Source of the DNA: Winogradskyella psychrotolerans
Lineage (GTDB): Bacteria; Bacteroidota; Bacteroidia; Flavobacteriales; Flavobacteriaceae
NCBI RefSeq assembly: GCF_018860545.1
Contig: NZ_JAHKPN010000052.1
Location: forward strand, 1-64,000
Direction of reading: 5' to 3'
DNA: 64,000 bases
Shown piece by piece: positions 9,601-18,422 of the stretch. Below the pieces are notes generated by a model. It worked only from the letters and a program-made list of their open reading frames with translations, was not told the DNA's origin and did not search any database. How positions within the stretch are numbered: position 1 is the stretch's first letter; the number at the start of each line of letters is the position of its first letter. A program made the position numbers and the translations under genes.

Positions 9601-10097
9601 TTACTAAATCCAAGAGGCATATTAAATTGATAGTGATTGTCATTAACCAATAAATTTTGCTCGTAAGTAATAACGATTCTCTTATGGCCTTTTGCAGGAA
9701 TAGGATAAACTCTAGCTTTGTAATTGTTTCCCTGAGTTTGCTCCAACAATGCAGGGTCTATACGTTGCCTAATTGTATTTTCATAAGCAACTCTTCCAAG
9801 CTCTTTTTCTACGATAACTGCTGATCGTAATTTTCCATTTAAGTCCATGGCAAAATGCGATACACTTTGTCCTTCTGCCAATGGAAATGCTAGTTCACCT
9901 TCTAAAACTCTGTCATGACCATTATAAAATGTCATGTCGTAAGTTACTGTCGCATAATTTCCTGATATTTCTGCATTTATTCGCAGTTTATCAAGCATTA
10001 ACTCAGACTTGTCTTCTAATGTTACGGTTGGAAAATTTTGTGATTGAATTGATATGGATAGCATCAATACAATCAAAAAGGGTATTATTTTTTTCAT
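6663..10097 (-). CDS. VIT/vWA protein fused to a SusC-type carboxypeptidase-like + TonB plug module, TPRs and DUF2135
   Basis: This 1144-aa exported protein has an unusual order of parts. Residues 1-19 are a signal peptide. About 25-150 is a VIT domain. About 255-400 is a von Willebrand A domain with an intact metal-site motif DASYS near 263. About 540-610 is a low-complexity, Asn/Thr/Ser-rich linker. About 626-700 is a CarboxypepD_reg-like domain (LPLPGASVIVKGTSRG). About 705-825 is a TonB plug of the SusC type (IKIRGFG, EPLYIVDGIPY, IYGSRGSNGIVVITTKNG). About 855-990 are TPR repeats, and about 1010-1130 is a DUF2135-like beta domain (DWNHGETDLDLYV). No beta-barrel follows the plug, so it is not a transporter. 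The role is unknown; surface adhesion or a scaffold is a guess. It is a single gene with a shared terminator downstream. Confidence 0.85.
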   Translation of the reverse strand: MKKIIPFLIVLMLSISIQSQNFPTVTLEDKSELMLDKLRINAEISGNYATVTYDMTFYNGHDRVLEGELAFPLAEGQSVSHFAMDLNGKLRSAVIVEKELGRVAYENTIRQRIDPALLEQTQGNNYKARVYPIPAKGHKRIVITYEQNLLVNDNHYQFNMPLGFSKPLNDFSIDIVCHNLEQLPSVTESFKKDLKFIKKGKNVVGTYVANSVDLNRNLKLSIPIKDVFALQTFEAYFHINKTFVPKRRLKSKAKSITILWDASYSMHYKKLEAELNLITSYLKSLEDVKVSLVVFSNTLISNSTFRIKNGDSQELINTLKKITYDGGTSYKGLSIPKSDDILLFSDGLHNLGELELSNSSRLYCINSVNSANHQLLNDLATENSGNYINLNSLTNNSAVDLLKHEAIQFLGVNHDNSLFEVYPKPKSSVNENFNLSGKFMEEKSIELLFGYGNEITERIFVDLTSSSNSEVSKRLWAKAKLQHLTKKKEENKNDIIELAKAYHLISPYTSMIVLDRIEDYVRYKIEPPSELKEEYNRRLAQSKLQQQHSRDALFDRREELKSDYESIRSWYDKDFNPKANKPEKKVAHTNPNTNNTSETTSTNTSNNQSTNTRLVVTHNIDSTKAFVHGVVTTSSDGLPLPGASVIVKGTSRGVQTDFDGKFVINASPNETLVFSFVGMTTVEQRLSSDTTLNMELNEDASTLDEVIVIGYGTTTKEAFTGAVTTVRSESIATQLLSGQVAGVNVNTVNGTTGSNTTIKIRGFGTMNGNREPLYIVDGIPYVGDLSKISTDEIISTTVLKDTAATAIYGSRGSNGIVVITTKNGAVNHKKEIEVLNEKIVEQSTLQNWDKNASYIQYLKAQNSVEEAYKAYLKIRENYRNTPSFFLDIADFFESKNRIDIALRVATNLIEIDLDNHELIRALAYKLEQYKKYDLAIYVYKNVLELRPEHPQSYRDLALAYEANGDIDAAIDLLLKIVNGQLLEKDEDELYYGIEQIAYVELCHLVNTNHSERAIALRGTYEPIETDIRVVVDWNHGETDLDLYVKNPDDEEIYYGHDTSKFGGRISEDLVDGYGPESYWIKKAQKGNYEISVDYYSDSVQKITGPAGLKVTIFRNYGKPNEEKEIKVFRLSDEDTKRKVETITL

Positions 10098-10183
10098 TGG
10101 TTTGGCATTTAAAGTTTAATCAAAACTAAATGTCATACCAATAAAATAAAACCCAAAATGAGTAAACTCCTTCTTTGAATGAG

Positions 10184-11269
10184 TTAACGTCCTAAAACAG
10201 CTTTTAAGGTTTTTTTACGTTGAATTTTCCCGTTTACAGTTTCTGAGAACTGGTCTACAGTATAAATTTCCTTTGGAATTTCGAACTTATCTAAAGTCTT
10301 CAATTCTTTAATTGCCTTTGCAATATCTTCTTTAGAATCTGATGGGTTTTCAACAATAAGAATCAACTTTTCTCCAAGTGTTACATCATCTTCACCTGCC
10401 ACTATATAACGTTGTTTGATAGCTGGCTGTAATTTGTCTTCAATTTGTTCTGGGAATAATTTTACGCCACCAGAATTTATTACATTATCAAAACGCCCAA
10501 ATAACTGAAAACTGGTTTCAGATTTTAACGTTACAATATCATTAGTGATTAAATCTTCTTCAACGAGTTTTGGTGCATGTATAATTAAACAATTTCTATC
10601 ATCTTGGGCAAAGGTAACATGTTCTAAAGCTTTAAAATACACTTCTTTTTCAGCAGACTTAGACTGTAACTGTCTTACAGCAACGTGTGTTACGGTTTCT
10701 GTCATTCCATACGTTTCATAAAACTTAGGCTCACAGTTTTTTATTTGTTCTAAAAGTGGCTTAGTGACTTTAGATCCACCAACAATAATCGATTTTATAT
10801 TATGGATGTAATTAATGGTATGTTTTAATTGCAATGGTACCATAGCACAGAAATCATAAGTCTTTTCATAGTCAAAAATTGGCTGAGCAGATGGCTCTAC
10901 AAAATCAATTTCTAGACCCAAAACTAAAGCACGTATAAACATCATTTTACCTGCAATAAAATGACTTGGTAAACAATGTAATGCTTTATCTCCTGGTTCT
11001 AACCCGAAAAAATTACCTGTTGCTATAGAAGAATTAACCATTGCTTGTTTCATCAGCTTAATTTCCTTTGGCTTCCCAGTAGAACCCGATGTGGTTACAT
11101 ATAAATAGTCCTTATTATTTAACCAATCAATTAAAAAATCACCAGTCACTTTTTCATAGGGTTCTCCTTCTTTTATGAGACTATATGCCACTTCTTTTAG
11201 CTCTTCATGACTAAAATGAAGTCCATTAAACTTAAAACGGTTGTGTACTTTGTTGTATTCTGGTGTCAT
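10184..11269 (-). CDS. menE: o-Succinylbenzoate-CoA ligase (MenE)
   Basis: Activates o-succinylbenzoate with ATP and CoA in menaquinone synthesis. It is an AMP-forming enzyme: the P-loop-like motif TTSGSTGKPKEIKL lies near residue 60, YETYGMTET near 185, and the hinge region with FGRFDNVINSGGVKLFPEQIE near 250. The C-terminal lysine motif NGKIQRKKTL is at about 345. At 361 aa it is shorter than the E. coli enzyme but normal for Bacteroidota. It ends the menC-CPBP-menE group on the minus strand, 3 nt after the CPBP gene, so it is co-transcribed with it. A general acyl-CoA ligase is the alternative, but the neighbouring menC settles it. Confidence 0.9.
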   Translation of the reverse strand: MTPEYNKVHNRFKFNGLHFSHEELKEVAYSLIKEGEPYEKVTGDFLIDWLNNKDYLYVTTSGSTGKPKEIKLMKQAMVNSSIATGNFFGLEPGDKALHCLPSHFIAGKMMFIRALVLGLEIDFVEPSAQPIFDYEKTYDFCAMVPLQLKHTINYIHNIKSIIVGGSKVTKPLLEQIKNCEPKFYETYGMTETVTHVAVRQLQSKSAEKEVYFKALEHVTFAQDDRNCLIIHAPKLVEEDLITNDIVTLKSETSFQLFGRFDNVINSGGVKLFPEQIEDKLQPAIKQRYIVAGEDDVTLGEKLILIVENPSDSKEDIAKAIKELKTLDKFEIPKEIYTVDQFSETVNGKIQRKKTLKAVLGR

Positions 11270-11272
11270 ATT

Positions 11273-12214
11273 CTAATCGATTATTTTATAATTATCTTTT
11301 GGTGGTTCTTCAACTGTTCCGAATAATTTATCTTTCCAATTGGTCCATCCGTATTTTTTTGAAAGTATCAATAGCATTATAGGGTATACAATTAAGACAG
11401 GCAACATAATTTCTGAAATTGATCCTAATCCTGGTTCAGACATATCTTTAAATAACGCATCAGTTTGCAATGCTGTCCAATCTGCGGTTACTAATAAAGA
11501 GGCAATTAAGTTATTACCTAAATGAAAACCTAAAGCTAACTCTAAACCTTCATCCATTAACGTCATGATCCCTAAGAGTAATCCTGTTCCTATATAAAAT
11601 ATCATCATTTGCCAAAATCCAACAGCGCCTACCTCTGGGTTTGCACTATGAGCAATACCAAACAAGATCGAGGTAAAAATTAACGGAAACCATTTATTCT
11701 TAACTAAAACACCAATGTGTTGCATTAAATACCCTCTAAAGAGATACTCTTCTAGTCCAATTTGAAATGGAAATAAAATAATACTTACTATAAATAAAAT
11801 AGAAAATTTAACAGGATTAAACTGAAATACAATATCAGATGAATCTATAGTATACATTGTAAAAAAGGAAACAATGGTATAGATTGTAATCATTAAGAAC
11901 GAAAATAAGATACGTTTATAGTCGACCTTAGGTCTCGAAGTTGTTAATGACAAAAGGCTTCGCTGGTGAATAAATTTAACTAAAACAAATAAGAGGCCAA
12001 GCAAAAACACAAAGGGCAATAAGTTAATGACTAACAATACACTTGAAGGTAAATTCCAGCTCTTCATGGCATCCATCGCAGCATCTAAGTCACTTGGGTC
12101 TGTCATTAGATAAAACACAAAATTACTAATAAAGATGCCTGCAACTAAAATTGTAGTTAGGATAAACATCCAAAGTTCGCGTTGTCCTTTGTAGGCTTGT
12201 TGTATATAATTCAT
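11273..12214 (-). CDS. CPBP-family intramembrane metalloprotease (Abi-like)
   Basis: Multi-pass inner-membrane protein with the CPBP motifs EEYLFRGYLMQ (glutamate pair plus Arg), FGIAHSANP (His) and a late GFHLGNN (His), the catalytic set of the Rce1/Abi family. Seven to eight hydrophobic segments are seen. I place the start at the ATG at 12214 (MNYIQQAYKG), one nucleotide after the menC stop; an ATG at 12265 is possible but would add 17 residues overlapping menC. It lies between menC and menE with near-zero spacing, an arrangement suggesting co-expression with the menaquinone genes, although no role in that pathway is known. Substrate unknown. Confidence 0.87.
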   Translation of the reverse strand: MNYIQQAYKGQRELWMFILTTILVAGIFISNFVFYLMTDPSDLDAAMDAMKSWNLPSSVLLVINLLPFVFLLGLLFVLVKFIHQRSLLSLTTSRPKVDYKRILFSFLMITIYTIVSFFTMYTIDSSDIVFQFNPVKFSILFIVSIILFPFQIGLEEYLFRGYLMQHIGVLVKNKWFPLIFTSILFGIAHSANPEVGAVGFWQMMIFYIGTGLLLGIMTLMDEGLELALGFHLGNNLIASLLVTADWTALQTDALFKDMSEPGLGSISEIMLPVLIVYPIMLLILSKKYGWTNWKDKLFGTVEEPPKDNYKIID

Positions 12215-12215
12215 T

Positions 12216-13262
12216 CTATAAATTAAATTTCCAATGTTGTTCTGAATTGTAATGCAAAGTACCATTTTTTACGCTTAATGGAGAAAGAAAATTGTTAGTA
12301 AATAAACTTCCTGTTCCTAAACCTTGAGGCATGCTATTTTTTAAGGTATAAGTCCACTGTGCAATAGCATTTAAACCAATATTGCTTTCTAATGCGCTGG
12401 TAATCCACCAATTAATATTCAAATTTTCTGCACTTCTAATCCACTGCTCACTTCCAGTAAAACCACCCACCAAACTCGGTTTTAAAATTATATATTGCGG
12501 TTTTATAGTTTGAAGTAACTCTTGTTTATAATCTTCTGAAAATACTCCAATCAATTCTTCATCTAAAGCAATTGGTAAAGGCGTTTCTTTACAAAGTTGA
12601 GCCATCGCTTCAAATTGCTTCGGCTTTATAGGTTGTTCTATGGAATGTAATTGATATTCTGAAAGGCGATTTAACTTTTCTAAAGCATCATTAGGTGAAA
12701 ATGCACCATTGGCATCCACTCTTAGTTCAATATCAGACACTGAAAACTCTTGTCGTATCGATTTTAAAATGTCTAATTCGGTTTGAAAATCAATAGCTCC
12801 TATTTTTAATTTGATACAATTAAATCCGGTTTCAATTTTTTCTTTGATTTGGGTTCGCATAAAATGGTCATCACCCATCCAAACTAAACCATTAATTGGA
12901 ATACTGTCTTCACCTCTTGAAAATTGAGATGGAAATAGTTGAAACTGATTTGCACTATTTAATGATTTAAAAGCAGTCTCTAGTCCAAACTGAATACTTG
13001 GAAATTCAACTAATTCTAATAAAAGCTTATCTAAGCCAAGCTGAATATTGTTGCAAGTCCATTTTAATTTAGCTTCATAATCTGATCTATCATCAATTGA
13101 CAAACCTCTTAAAATACCACACTCACCTACTCCTTTACTATGGTCATTTTCTAATAAAATAAACCACGTTTCTTTAGTGGTCATTACACCTCGCGATGTA
13201 CCACTTGGACGTTTAAAGTCTAAAATATACTTATGGTAAGTTGCATTTATCATAGATATCAA
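12216..13262 (-). CDS. menC: o-Succinylbenzoate synthase (MenC)
   Basis: Dehydrates SHCHC to o-succinylbenzoate. It belongs to the enolase superfamily, and the barrel residues are visible: KLKIGA (KxK, about 158-163), DANGAFSP (first metal Asp near 185), EQPI near 210, ALDEEL (metal acid near 236) and ILKPSLVGG (catalytic Lys near 262). The 348-aa length is normal. An alternative start at Met 4 (13253) gives a more usual N-terminus (MINATYHKY). It is divergent from the desaturase gene (47-nt gap) and leads the menC-CPBP-menE operon. Confidence 0.92.
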   Translation of the reverse strand: MISMINATYHKYILDFKRPSGTSRGVMTTKETWFILLENDHSKGVGECGILRGLSIDDRSDYEAKLKWTCNNIQLGLDKLLLELVEFPSIQFGLETAFKSLNSANQFQLFPSQFSRGEDSIPINGLVWMGDDHFMRTQIKEKIETGFNCIKLKIGAIDFQTELDILKSIRQEFSVSDIELRVDANGAFSPNDALEKLNRLSEYQLHSIEQPIKPKQFEAMAQLCKETPLPIALDEELIGVFSEDYKQELLQTIKPQYIILKPSLVGGFTGSEQWIRSAENLNINWWITSALESNIGLNAIAQWTYTLKNSMPQGLGTGSLFTNNFLSPLSVKNGTLHYNSEQHWKFNL

Positions 13263-13309
13263 AAATAGTTAAATAATTTCGTAAATTACAGATCCAATAT
13301 CGACTGTTA

Positions 13310-14203
13310 ATGCCTGATTTCCCAAATATTATTCTATATGCTATACCATTTTTTGTATTGGCCATGTTGTTGGAATTATATGTAACTACAAAACAACACA
13401 TTAACACGTATGAAACTAAAGACGCCTTCTCATCTATTGCTATGGGCTTGGGCAATGTCATTTTAGGGTTTGCAAGTAAAGCGCTAGTTATATTAGTCTT
13501 CTTTTGGGTTTATGACAACGTTAGACTGTTTACAATTCCTGTAGCATGGTGGTCGTTTTTATTCATATTCTTTGCAGATGACTTGGCGTATTATTGGTTT
13601 CACCGTGTATCGCATGAATGTCGCCTATTTTGGGCATCACATGTCGTTCATCATTCTTCAAAGTATTATAATTTAAGCACTGCACTGAGACAAACTTGGT
13701 CTGGCGGCTTTTATACGTTTATATTTTGGTTGTGGTTACCCTTGTTAGGCTTTCATCCAGCAATGATATTATTACAAATGTCTATTAGTTTGTTGTATCA
13801 ATTTTGGATTCATACAGAAGCCATTAAAAAAATGCCAAAGTGGTTTGAAGCTGTTTTTAATACTCCATCACACCACAGAGTGCATCATGGTAGTAATCCT
13901 ATTTATTTAGATCGTAATCATGCTGGAATTTTAATTATTTGGGATCGCTTATTTGGTACTTTTCAACCTGAACTAGACGATGAAAAAGTAATCTATGGTT
14001 TAGTAACAAATATTAAAAGTTATAATCCAGTTAAAATAGCTTTTGTTGAATGGTGGCAATTATTGAAAGGTGCATTTACTGGACGAATGTCTATAAAGCA
14101 CAGATTCCTATACCTCTTTAAATCGCCTGGATGGAAACATGATGGAAGTGGAAAAGTTAGTGATGACTTACGTAATCAGTGGTTAGGTAAAAAAAATCAA
14201 TAA
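13310..14203 (+). CDS. Sterol desaturase / fatty acid hydroxylase family protein
   Basis: Di-iron membrane enzyme of the fatty-acid-hydroxylase superfamily. The histidine clusters are present: HRVSHE near residue 98, HVVHH near 112, and HRVHHG near 185. Four hydrophobic segments (about 5-22, 45-65, 78-95, 140-165) anchor it in the membrane. Members hydroxylate or desaturate lipids or carotenoids with oxygen; the substrate here is unknown. It is the only plus-strand gene in this part and interrupts the minus-strand menaquinone stretch. Confidence 0.88.
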   Translation: MPDFPNIILYAIPFFVLAMLLELYVTTKQHINTYETKDAFSSIAMGLGNVILGFASKALVILVFFWVYDNVRLFTIPVAWWSFLFIFFADDLAYYWFHRVSHECRLFWASHVVHHSSKYYNLSTALRQTWSGGFYTFIFWLWLPLLGFHPAMILLQMSISLLYQFWIHTEAIKKMPKWFEAVFNTPSHHRVHHGSNPIYLDRNHAGILIIWDRLFGTFQPELDDEKVIYGLVTNIKSYNPVKIAFVEWWQLLKGAFTGRMSIKHRFLYLFKSPGWKHDGSGKVSDDLRNQWLGKKNQ

Positions 14204-14217
14204 TGATAGCACTTTCA

Positions 14218-15339
14218 TTATTTTAAAGCTGTTAGCTTATAAACTTCAAGCAATTTATCAATCATTAAATGTTCTGAAAAATTATTAACCGAATGGTCAT
14301 ATGCTTTTTCACCCATGCCATGTAAAACGTCGGGATTTAAAGTGATGTCTTCAATTATATCCGCTAATTGAAGAAAATTTTCAGACTCAAAAAGGAAGCC
14401 TGTTTCTCCTTCTATAATTTGATCTAAAGCTCCTTGTATATTCGAACGAATTACTGGTTTTTTCATCATCATTGCTTCCAATGGTACTAAAGGAAAACCT
14501 TCAACTCTCGATGGAAGAACTAATACATCTATAATATTATAGATATCGGAAGGATCACTAAAAGGAATTAACGTAATTAGATGTCTTACTTCACACGCAT
14601 TGATTAAACTGTTTAACCATTCAATATTACCATCTCCAAGAATAATAAGATGCATTTTTAAGTGTTTACAGCGTTCAATCGCATGAATTAAAATATCTAT
14701 GCCTTTACGCTTACCGATTGTTCCGACGAAACCAAATATAACATGATTTGCAGGTGTTTTGTAACGCTCTTTTAACTTTTGAATTGCAATGCTATCAAGC
14801 GGTTGTTTATGATTTTTAACACCATTAAATATAAGTTTCACAGCAGTTTTATCATAGTTATAATCCGAAACTAAACTTGATTCTAATTCTCTACTAATCG
14901 CTATAGCATAATCCCCTTTTTTATTTAAAAAATGCTTAGGAATATTCATGTTATGATGCGTTACAATAAACTTTTTACCACACATTAATCTGTATATCGC
15001 ACCTAAATATGTTGTCACAGGATAATGCGCATGTACAATATCAGGTTTTATTTTATATAATTGAAATAAGCCAAATGGTGTCGCAGTGATATATGATAGT
15101 AATTGTTGGAATCTCGTGAAATAATTAATTTTATTGTAAAGAGGAAAAGGGACTTTGACAAATTGAACTCCGTTTACTTTAGCTTTCTCAAATAACTTTA
15201 TAGCATTGTAATCCTGACCAGGACCTCTAGATAATATATAAACTTCATTTCCTCGTTTTATAAGGTTTTCAGCTAAGGTATACATATGGGTGGTAGAACC
15301 TTCAGCCGGTAAATATCTTGCAAAGAAAATAATTTTCAT
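14218..15339 (-). CDS. Family 4 glycosyltransferase
   Basis: A GT-B fold transferase (GT4/WecB-like). The N-terminal acceptor domain has a Gly-rich loop after FFARYLPAEGSTTHMYTLAE, HAHYPVTTYLG near residue 105, and HHNMNIP near 132. The donor domain opens with FGFVGTIGKRKGIDILIHA near 200 and has the nucleotide-sugar motif LPSRVEGFPLVPLEAM near 290 with its conserved E(x7)E. Length of 373 aa is typical. It stands convergent to the desaturase (14 nt between stops) and is followed upstream by a 364-nt spacer, so it is probably monocistronic. The sugar transferred is unknown. Confidence 0.88.
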   Translation of the reverse strand: MKIIFFARYLPAEGSTTHMYTLAENLIKRGNEVYILSRGPGQDYNAIKLFEKAKVNGVQFVKVPFPLYNKINYFTRFQQLLSYITATPFGLFQLYKIKPDIVHAHYPVTTYLGAIYRLMCGKKFIVTHHNMNIPKHFLNKKGDYAIAISRELESSLVSDYNYDKTAVKLIFNGVKNHKQPLDSIAIQKLKERYKTPANHVIFGFVGTIGKRKGIDILIHAIERCKHLKMHLIILGDGNIEWLNSLINACEVRHLITLIPFSDPSDIYNIIDVLVLPSRVEGFPLVPLEAMMMKKPVIRSNIQGALDQIIEGETGFLFESENFLQLADIIEDITLNPDVLHGMGEKAYDHSVNNFSEHLMIDKLLEVYKLTALK

Positions 15340-15703
15340 AAGGCTCTAAATATTAATCGAATCCACTTTACTGATCTTTTTATAGAATATCTTAAACGCC
15401 TATGCTACATTGACGATTAAAATTCTAAACCTACATATTATTTATATATATTCATAGATTATTCGATAATATTCACATATTTTAATATTAATAAACAACA
15501 ATGGATAGGAAACGACATACAACATGATAACTATTAAAATAATATAACAAAGATTTGTCTAAGTTTTGTTTATACTATACTGGCCATTAAAGCTTTAATA
15601 GTGTTGGCTCATCTCAAAGACCACTATATGGAATGATTAAGAAGTTCCGTATTTTCGAAACGTTTGCTCCATAAAGTTATTAGGAAAGTCAAGTAAGGTG
15701 AGC
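15340..15703. other. AT-rich intergenic spacer, no gene found
   Basis: This 364-nt stretch has no ORF with coding character on either strand and no clear terminator or tRNA. It separates the GT4 gene from the RluA-type gene, both on the minus strand, and should hold the GT4 promoter. A decayed gene remnant cannot be excluded. Confidence 0.5.
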
Positions 15704-16372
15704 TTAAATGGATTTGAATTTCCAAAATTTATTATTAGGTAAAGGGGCTTCAAAGGTATGCATAGCCTCAGAATTAGAATCTTTATATGTTATTTTCCAC
15801 GCATGAAGACAAACAGCTAATGGTAAATAATTTTGATCTGATCCATATTTTTCATCTCCAAGAATTGGAAGTCCAATATGTGCCAATTGCGCTCTTATTT
15901 GATGAAATCGACCCGTTTTTGGTTGTATTTCTAAAAGGTAGCCAAAGTCGTTTTGATCAATCACTTTGTAAGAAAGTCTACAATCTAAAGTGTTTTTTGA
16001 TTTTGATTGAACGATATCCGCTCTTTTTTCTAAGTTATTCTTCACAAGAAAATTGATCAAGTGACCTTTAGTCTTGGTCGGTTTATTTTTAACAATTGCT
16101 AAATACGTTTTTTGAACTTTCCGACTGCTGAACAACGAATTAAATGTTACTAGACTACTTTTTTTCTTAGCAAATATAAGCACACCACTTGTGACACGAT
16201 CTAATCGATGAATAACACCAACATAAGGTTTTCGTTTACTTTTAATAAGATGGTTAAATACTTGATTTTCAACTGTGATATTTTCATAAAGACTTTTTTC
16301 TGTAATAAGTCCTGCTGATTTATTAACGACAATATAATCGTTAGTTTCCTCTATTATTTCAAGTTTTGACAT
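15704..16372 (-). CDS. RluA-family RNA pseudouridine synthase (paralogue 1)
   Basis: Isomerises uridine to pseudouridine in rRNA or tRNA. The catalytic motif IHRLDRVTSG (Asp at about residue 57) and the later GRFHQIRAQLAHIGLPILGD define the RluA catalytic domain. At 222 aa it has no S4 domain. It lies 14 nt downstream of the ygiQ-like gene on the same strand. A second RluA-type enzyme is at 48751; the two are clearly different sequences. Target position unknown. Confidence 0.88.
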   Translation of the reverse strand: MSKLEIIEETNDYIVVNKSAGLITEKSLYENITVENQVFNHLIKSKRKPYVGVIHRLDRVTSGVLIFAKKKSSLVTFNSLFSSRKVQKTYLAIVKNKPTKTKGHLINFLVKNNLEKRADIVQSKSKNTLDCRLSYKVIDQNDFGYLLEIQPKTGRFHQIRAQLAHIGLPILGDEKYGSDQNYLPLAVCLHAWKITYKDSNSEAMHTFEAPLPNNKFWKFKSI

Positions 16373-16386
16373 GAGACTACACTTTA

Positions 16387-18357
16387 TTAGCGTCTTTTCT
16401 TTCTCGATTTATGCTTCTTTTTTCGTCTATGCCCTTTTGAAAAACTTGAATCTGTTGAAGGAATGGCATCATCAAATGTATTTTTAACCGCTTTAAGATT
16501 TACACTCTTCCACCCTTTTTCTTTAGTTTCAGGTAGAAGTACGTTCAATAAGTCTTGTCTACCTACCTTGTTTAAGGTCTTTCTAATCCAGTCTTTGTTT
16601 TCTTTTTTATACCAAAAGAAGAAGCGATGTTGTTCCTCTTTTTCCTTTCTAGATTTTGGTGTTTTTGTGGGTTTTAGAGTATATGGATGGTAACCACTAT
16701 AATAAATAACTGTAGCAACGGTCATTGGTGTTGGTGTAAAGCCTTGAACTTGCTCTAACTGAAAGCCCATATCTTTAGTTTCGGCAGCTAAATTTGCCAT
16801 ATCCTCCACCTCACATGCTGGATGGTTTGAGATAAAATAAGGAATCAACTGAAGTTTAAGATCTTTCTTAATATTAATCTTGTCAAAGCGCTCTTTAAAC
16901 TTATGAAAATATTTAAACGAGGGTTTACGCATCAATTTCAAAACAGGATCAGACGTGTGCTCTGGTGCCACTTTTAAACGACCAGAAATATGTTTTGTCA
17001 TCACCTCTTCCGTATAATCATCTAATTCTTTAGGGTCGGCATTTTTATTAAATTCTGGCACCAACATATCATGACGAATACCACTTCCAATAAATGACTT
17101 TTTAATTTTAGGATGCTTATCAACGGCTTGATATAATTGCGTTAACGGCTTATGAGACGTGTCTAAATTACTACAAATTACTGGCGAAATACACGAAGGT
17201 GCCACACATTTATCGCATATAGACTGCACCTTGCCTTTCATTTTATACATATTAGCAGAAGGTCCACCAATATCTGACAAATAGCCTTTAAAATCTGGCA
17301 TATTTGCGACTTTATCAACTTCTTTTAAAACCGATTCTTGACTACGACTTGCAATAAATTTCCCTTGGTGAGCAGAAATGGTACAAAAACTACAACCTCC
17401 AAAACAACCACGATGAATGTTGATGGAAAATTTAATCATTTCAAACGCAGGAATTGGTCCACGTTTATTATATTTTGGATGCGGTAATCTTGTGTAAGGT
17501 AAATCAAAAGAGGCATCAATCTCTTCTTCCAACATTGTTGGAAATGGTGGGTTAATAACTAAAGTTTTATCATTTATCTGCTGAAATATGCGGTTGGCTT
17601 TCAACTTATTTGATTCTTGTTCAATAACCTTGAAGTTAGAAGCAAATTTTTTCTTATCGCTTAAACAAACTGTATGGGAATGAATTTCCACATCATCCCA
17701 ATTTTTATTCTTAGGAATCGCTTCATTTTTATCGACTAAAACAGCGGTTTGTTTAATAGTCGTTAAGCTCGAGAAAGGCACTCCTTTTTGTAATAACTCT
17801 ACAATTTCTCGCAAAGGTTGTTCCCCCATACCATACACCAACATGTCCGCTTTAGACGTTTCTAAGATGGATGGCATGAGTTTATCACTCCAATAGTCAT
17901 AATGGGTTACACGACGTAATGACGCTTCAATACCACCTATTAAAACAGGGACATCTGGAAATTTTTCTTTTAATATATTTGAATATACAGAGGTTGCATA
18001 ATCGGGTCTAAATCCTATATCACCATTTGGTGTATAAGCATCTTTATCACGACGCCTTTTACTAGCAGTATAGTTACTCACCATAGGATCCATACAACCA
18101 CCTGTAACTCCAAAAAATAATTTTGGAGTTCCTAGCTTCGTAAAATCTTGTAAATTATCGTTTACACTTGGCTGTGGAACAATAGCCACTTTAAGTCCAT
18201 AACTCTCTAAAATACGACCAATTACGGCAGGTCCAAATGATGGATGGTCCACATAAGCATCTCCACTAAAAAGTATCACATCGAGCTCTTGCCAACCCCT
18301 GATTTTTACTTCTTTCTTTGTTGTGGGTAACCAATCTGTAAGTTTATTCATTTCCAT
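16387..18357 (-). CDS. YgiQ family radical SAM protein
   Basis: A 656-aa radical-SAM enzyme of unknown reaction. The cluster motif is HRGCFGGCSFC near residue 317 (Cys-x3-Cys-x2-Cys), followed by a second Cys-rich stretch (CDKCVAPSCISPVIC near 385) that is characteristic of YgiQ. The N-terminal half has the B12-binding-like region with GRILESYGLKVAIVPQP near 46. The C-terminus is a very basic, likely RNA-contacting tail (RRKKKHKSRKKRR). A TATCTTTG box lies only 8 nt upstream of the start, so the leader must be very short. It is followed by the RluA gene. Confidence 0.9.
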   Translation of the reverse strand: MEMNKLTDWLPTTKKEVKIRGWQELDVILFSGDAYVDHPSFGPAVIGRILESYGLKVAIVPQPSVNDNLQDFTKLGTPKLFFGVTGGCMDPMVSNYTASKRRRDKDAYTPNGDIGFRPDYATSVYSNILKEKFPDVPVLIGGIEASLRRVTHYDYWSDKLMPSILETSKADMLVYGMGEQPLREIVELLQKGVPFSSLTTIKQTAVLVDKNEAIPKNKNWDDVEIHSHTVCLSDKKKFASNFKVIEQESNKLKANRIFQQINDKTLVINPPFPTMLEEEIDASFDLPYTRLPHPKYNKRGPIPAFEMIKFSINIHRGCFGGCSFCTISAHQGKFIASRSQESVLKEVDKVANMPDFKGYLSDIGGPSANMYKMKGKVQSICDKCVAPSCISPVICSNLDTSHKPLTQLYQAVDKHPKIKKSFIGSGIRHDMLVPEFNKNADPKELDDYTEEVMTKHISGRLKVAPEHTSDPVLKLMRKPSFKYFHKFKERFDKINIKKDLKLQLIPYFISNHPACEVEDMANLAAETKDMGFQLEQVQGFTPTPMTVATVIYYSGYHPYTLKPTKTPKSRKEKEEQHRFFFWYKKENKDWIRKTLNKVGRQDLLNVLLPETKEKGWKSVNLKAVKNTFDDAIPSTDSSFSKGHRRKKKHKSRKKRR

Positions 18358-18364
18358 AGTGCTG

Positions 18365-18372
18365 CAAAGATA
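18365..18372 (-). promoter_or_regulatory. -7 box (TATCTTTG) of the ygiQ-like gene
   Basis: On the minus strand TATCTTTG ends 8 nt before the ATG at 18357. With transcription starting about 5 nt after the box, the leader is at most a few nucleotides. Confidence 0.55.
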
Positions 18373-18422
18373 CAGTTAAATTTGTTTCACAACTCAACAC
18401 TGAATATATTACATATATAGAA

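Noticed and set aside
12215-12265. Extended N-terminus of the CPBP protein
   Set aside because: It overlaps the end of menC, and the natural hydrophobic N-terminus begins at Met 18.
15340-15703. Decayed gene or insertion-sequence remnant in the 364-nt spacer
   Set aside because: No recognisable transposase fragment, no inverted ends and no frame with codon bias.
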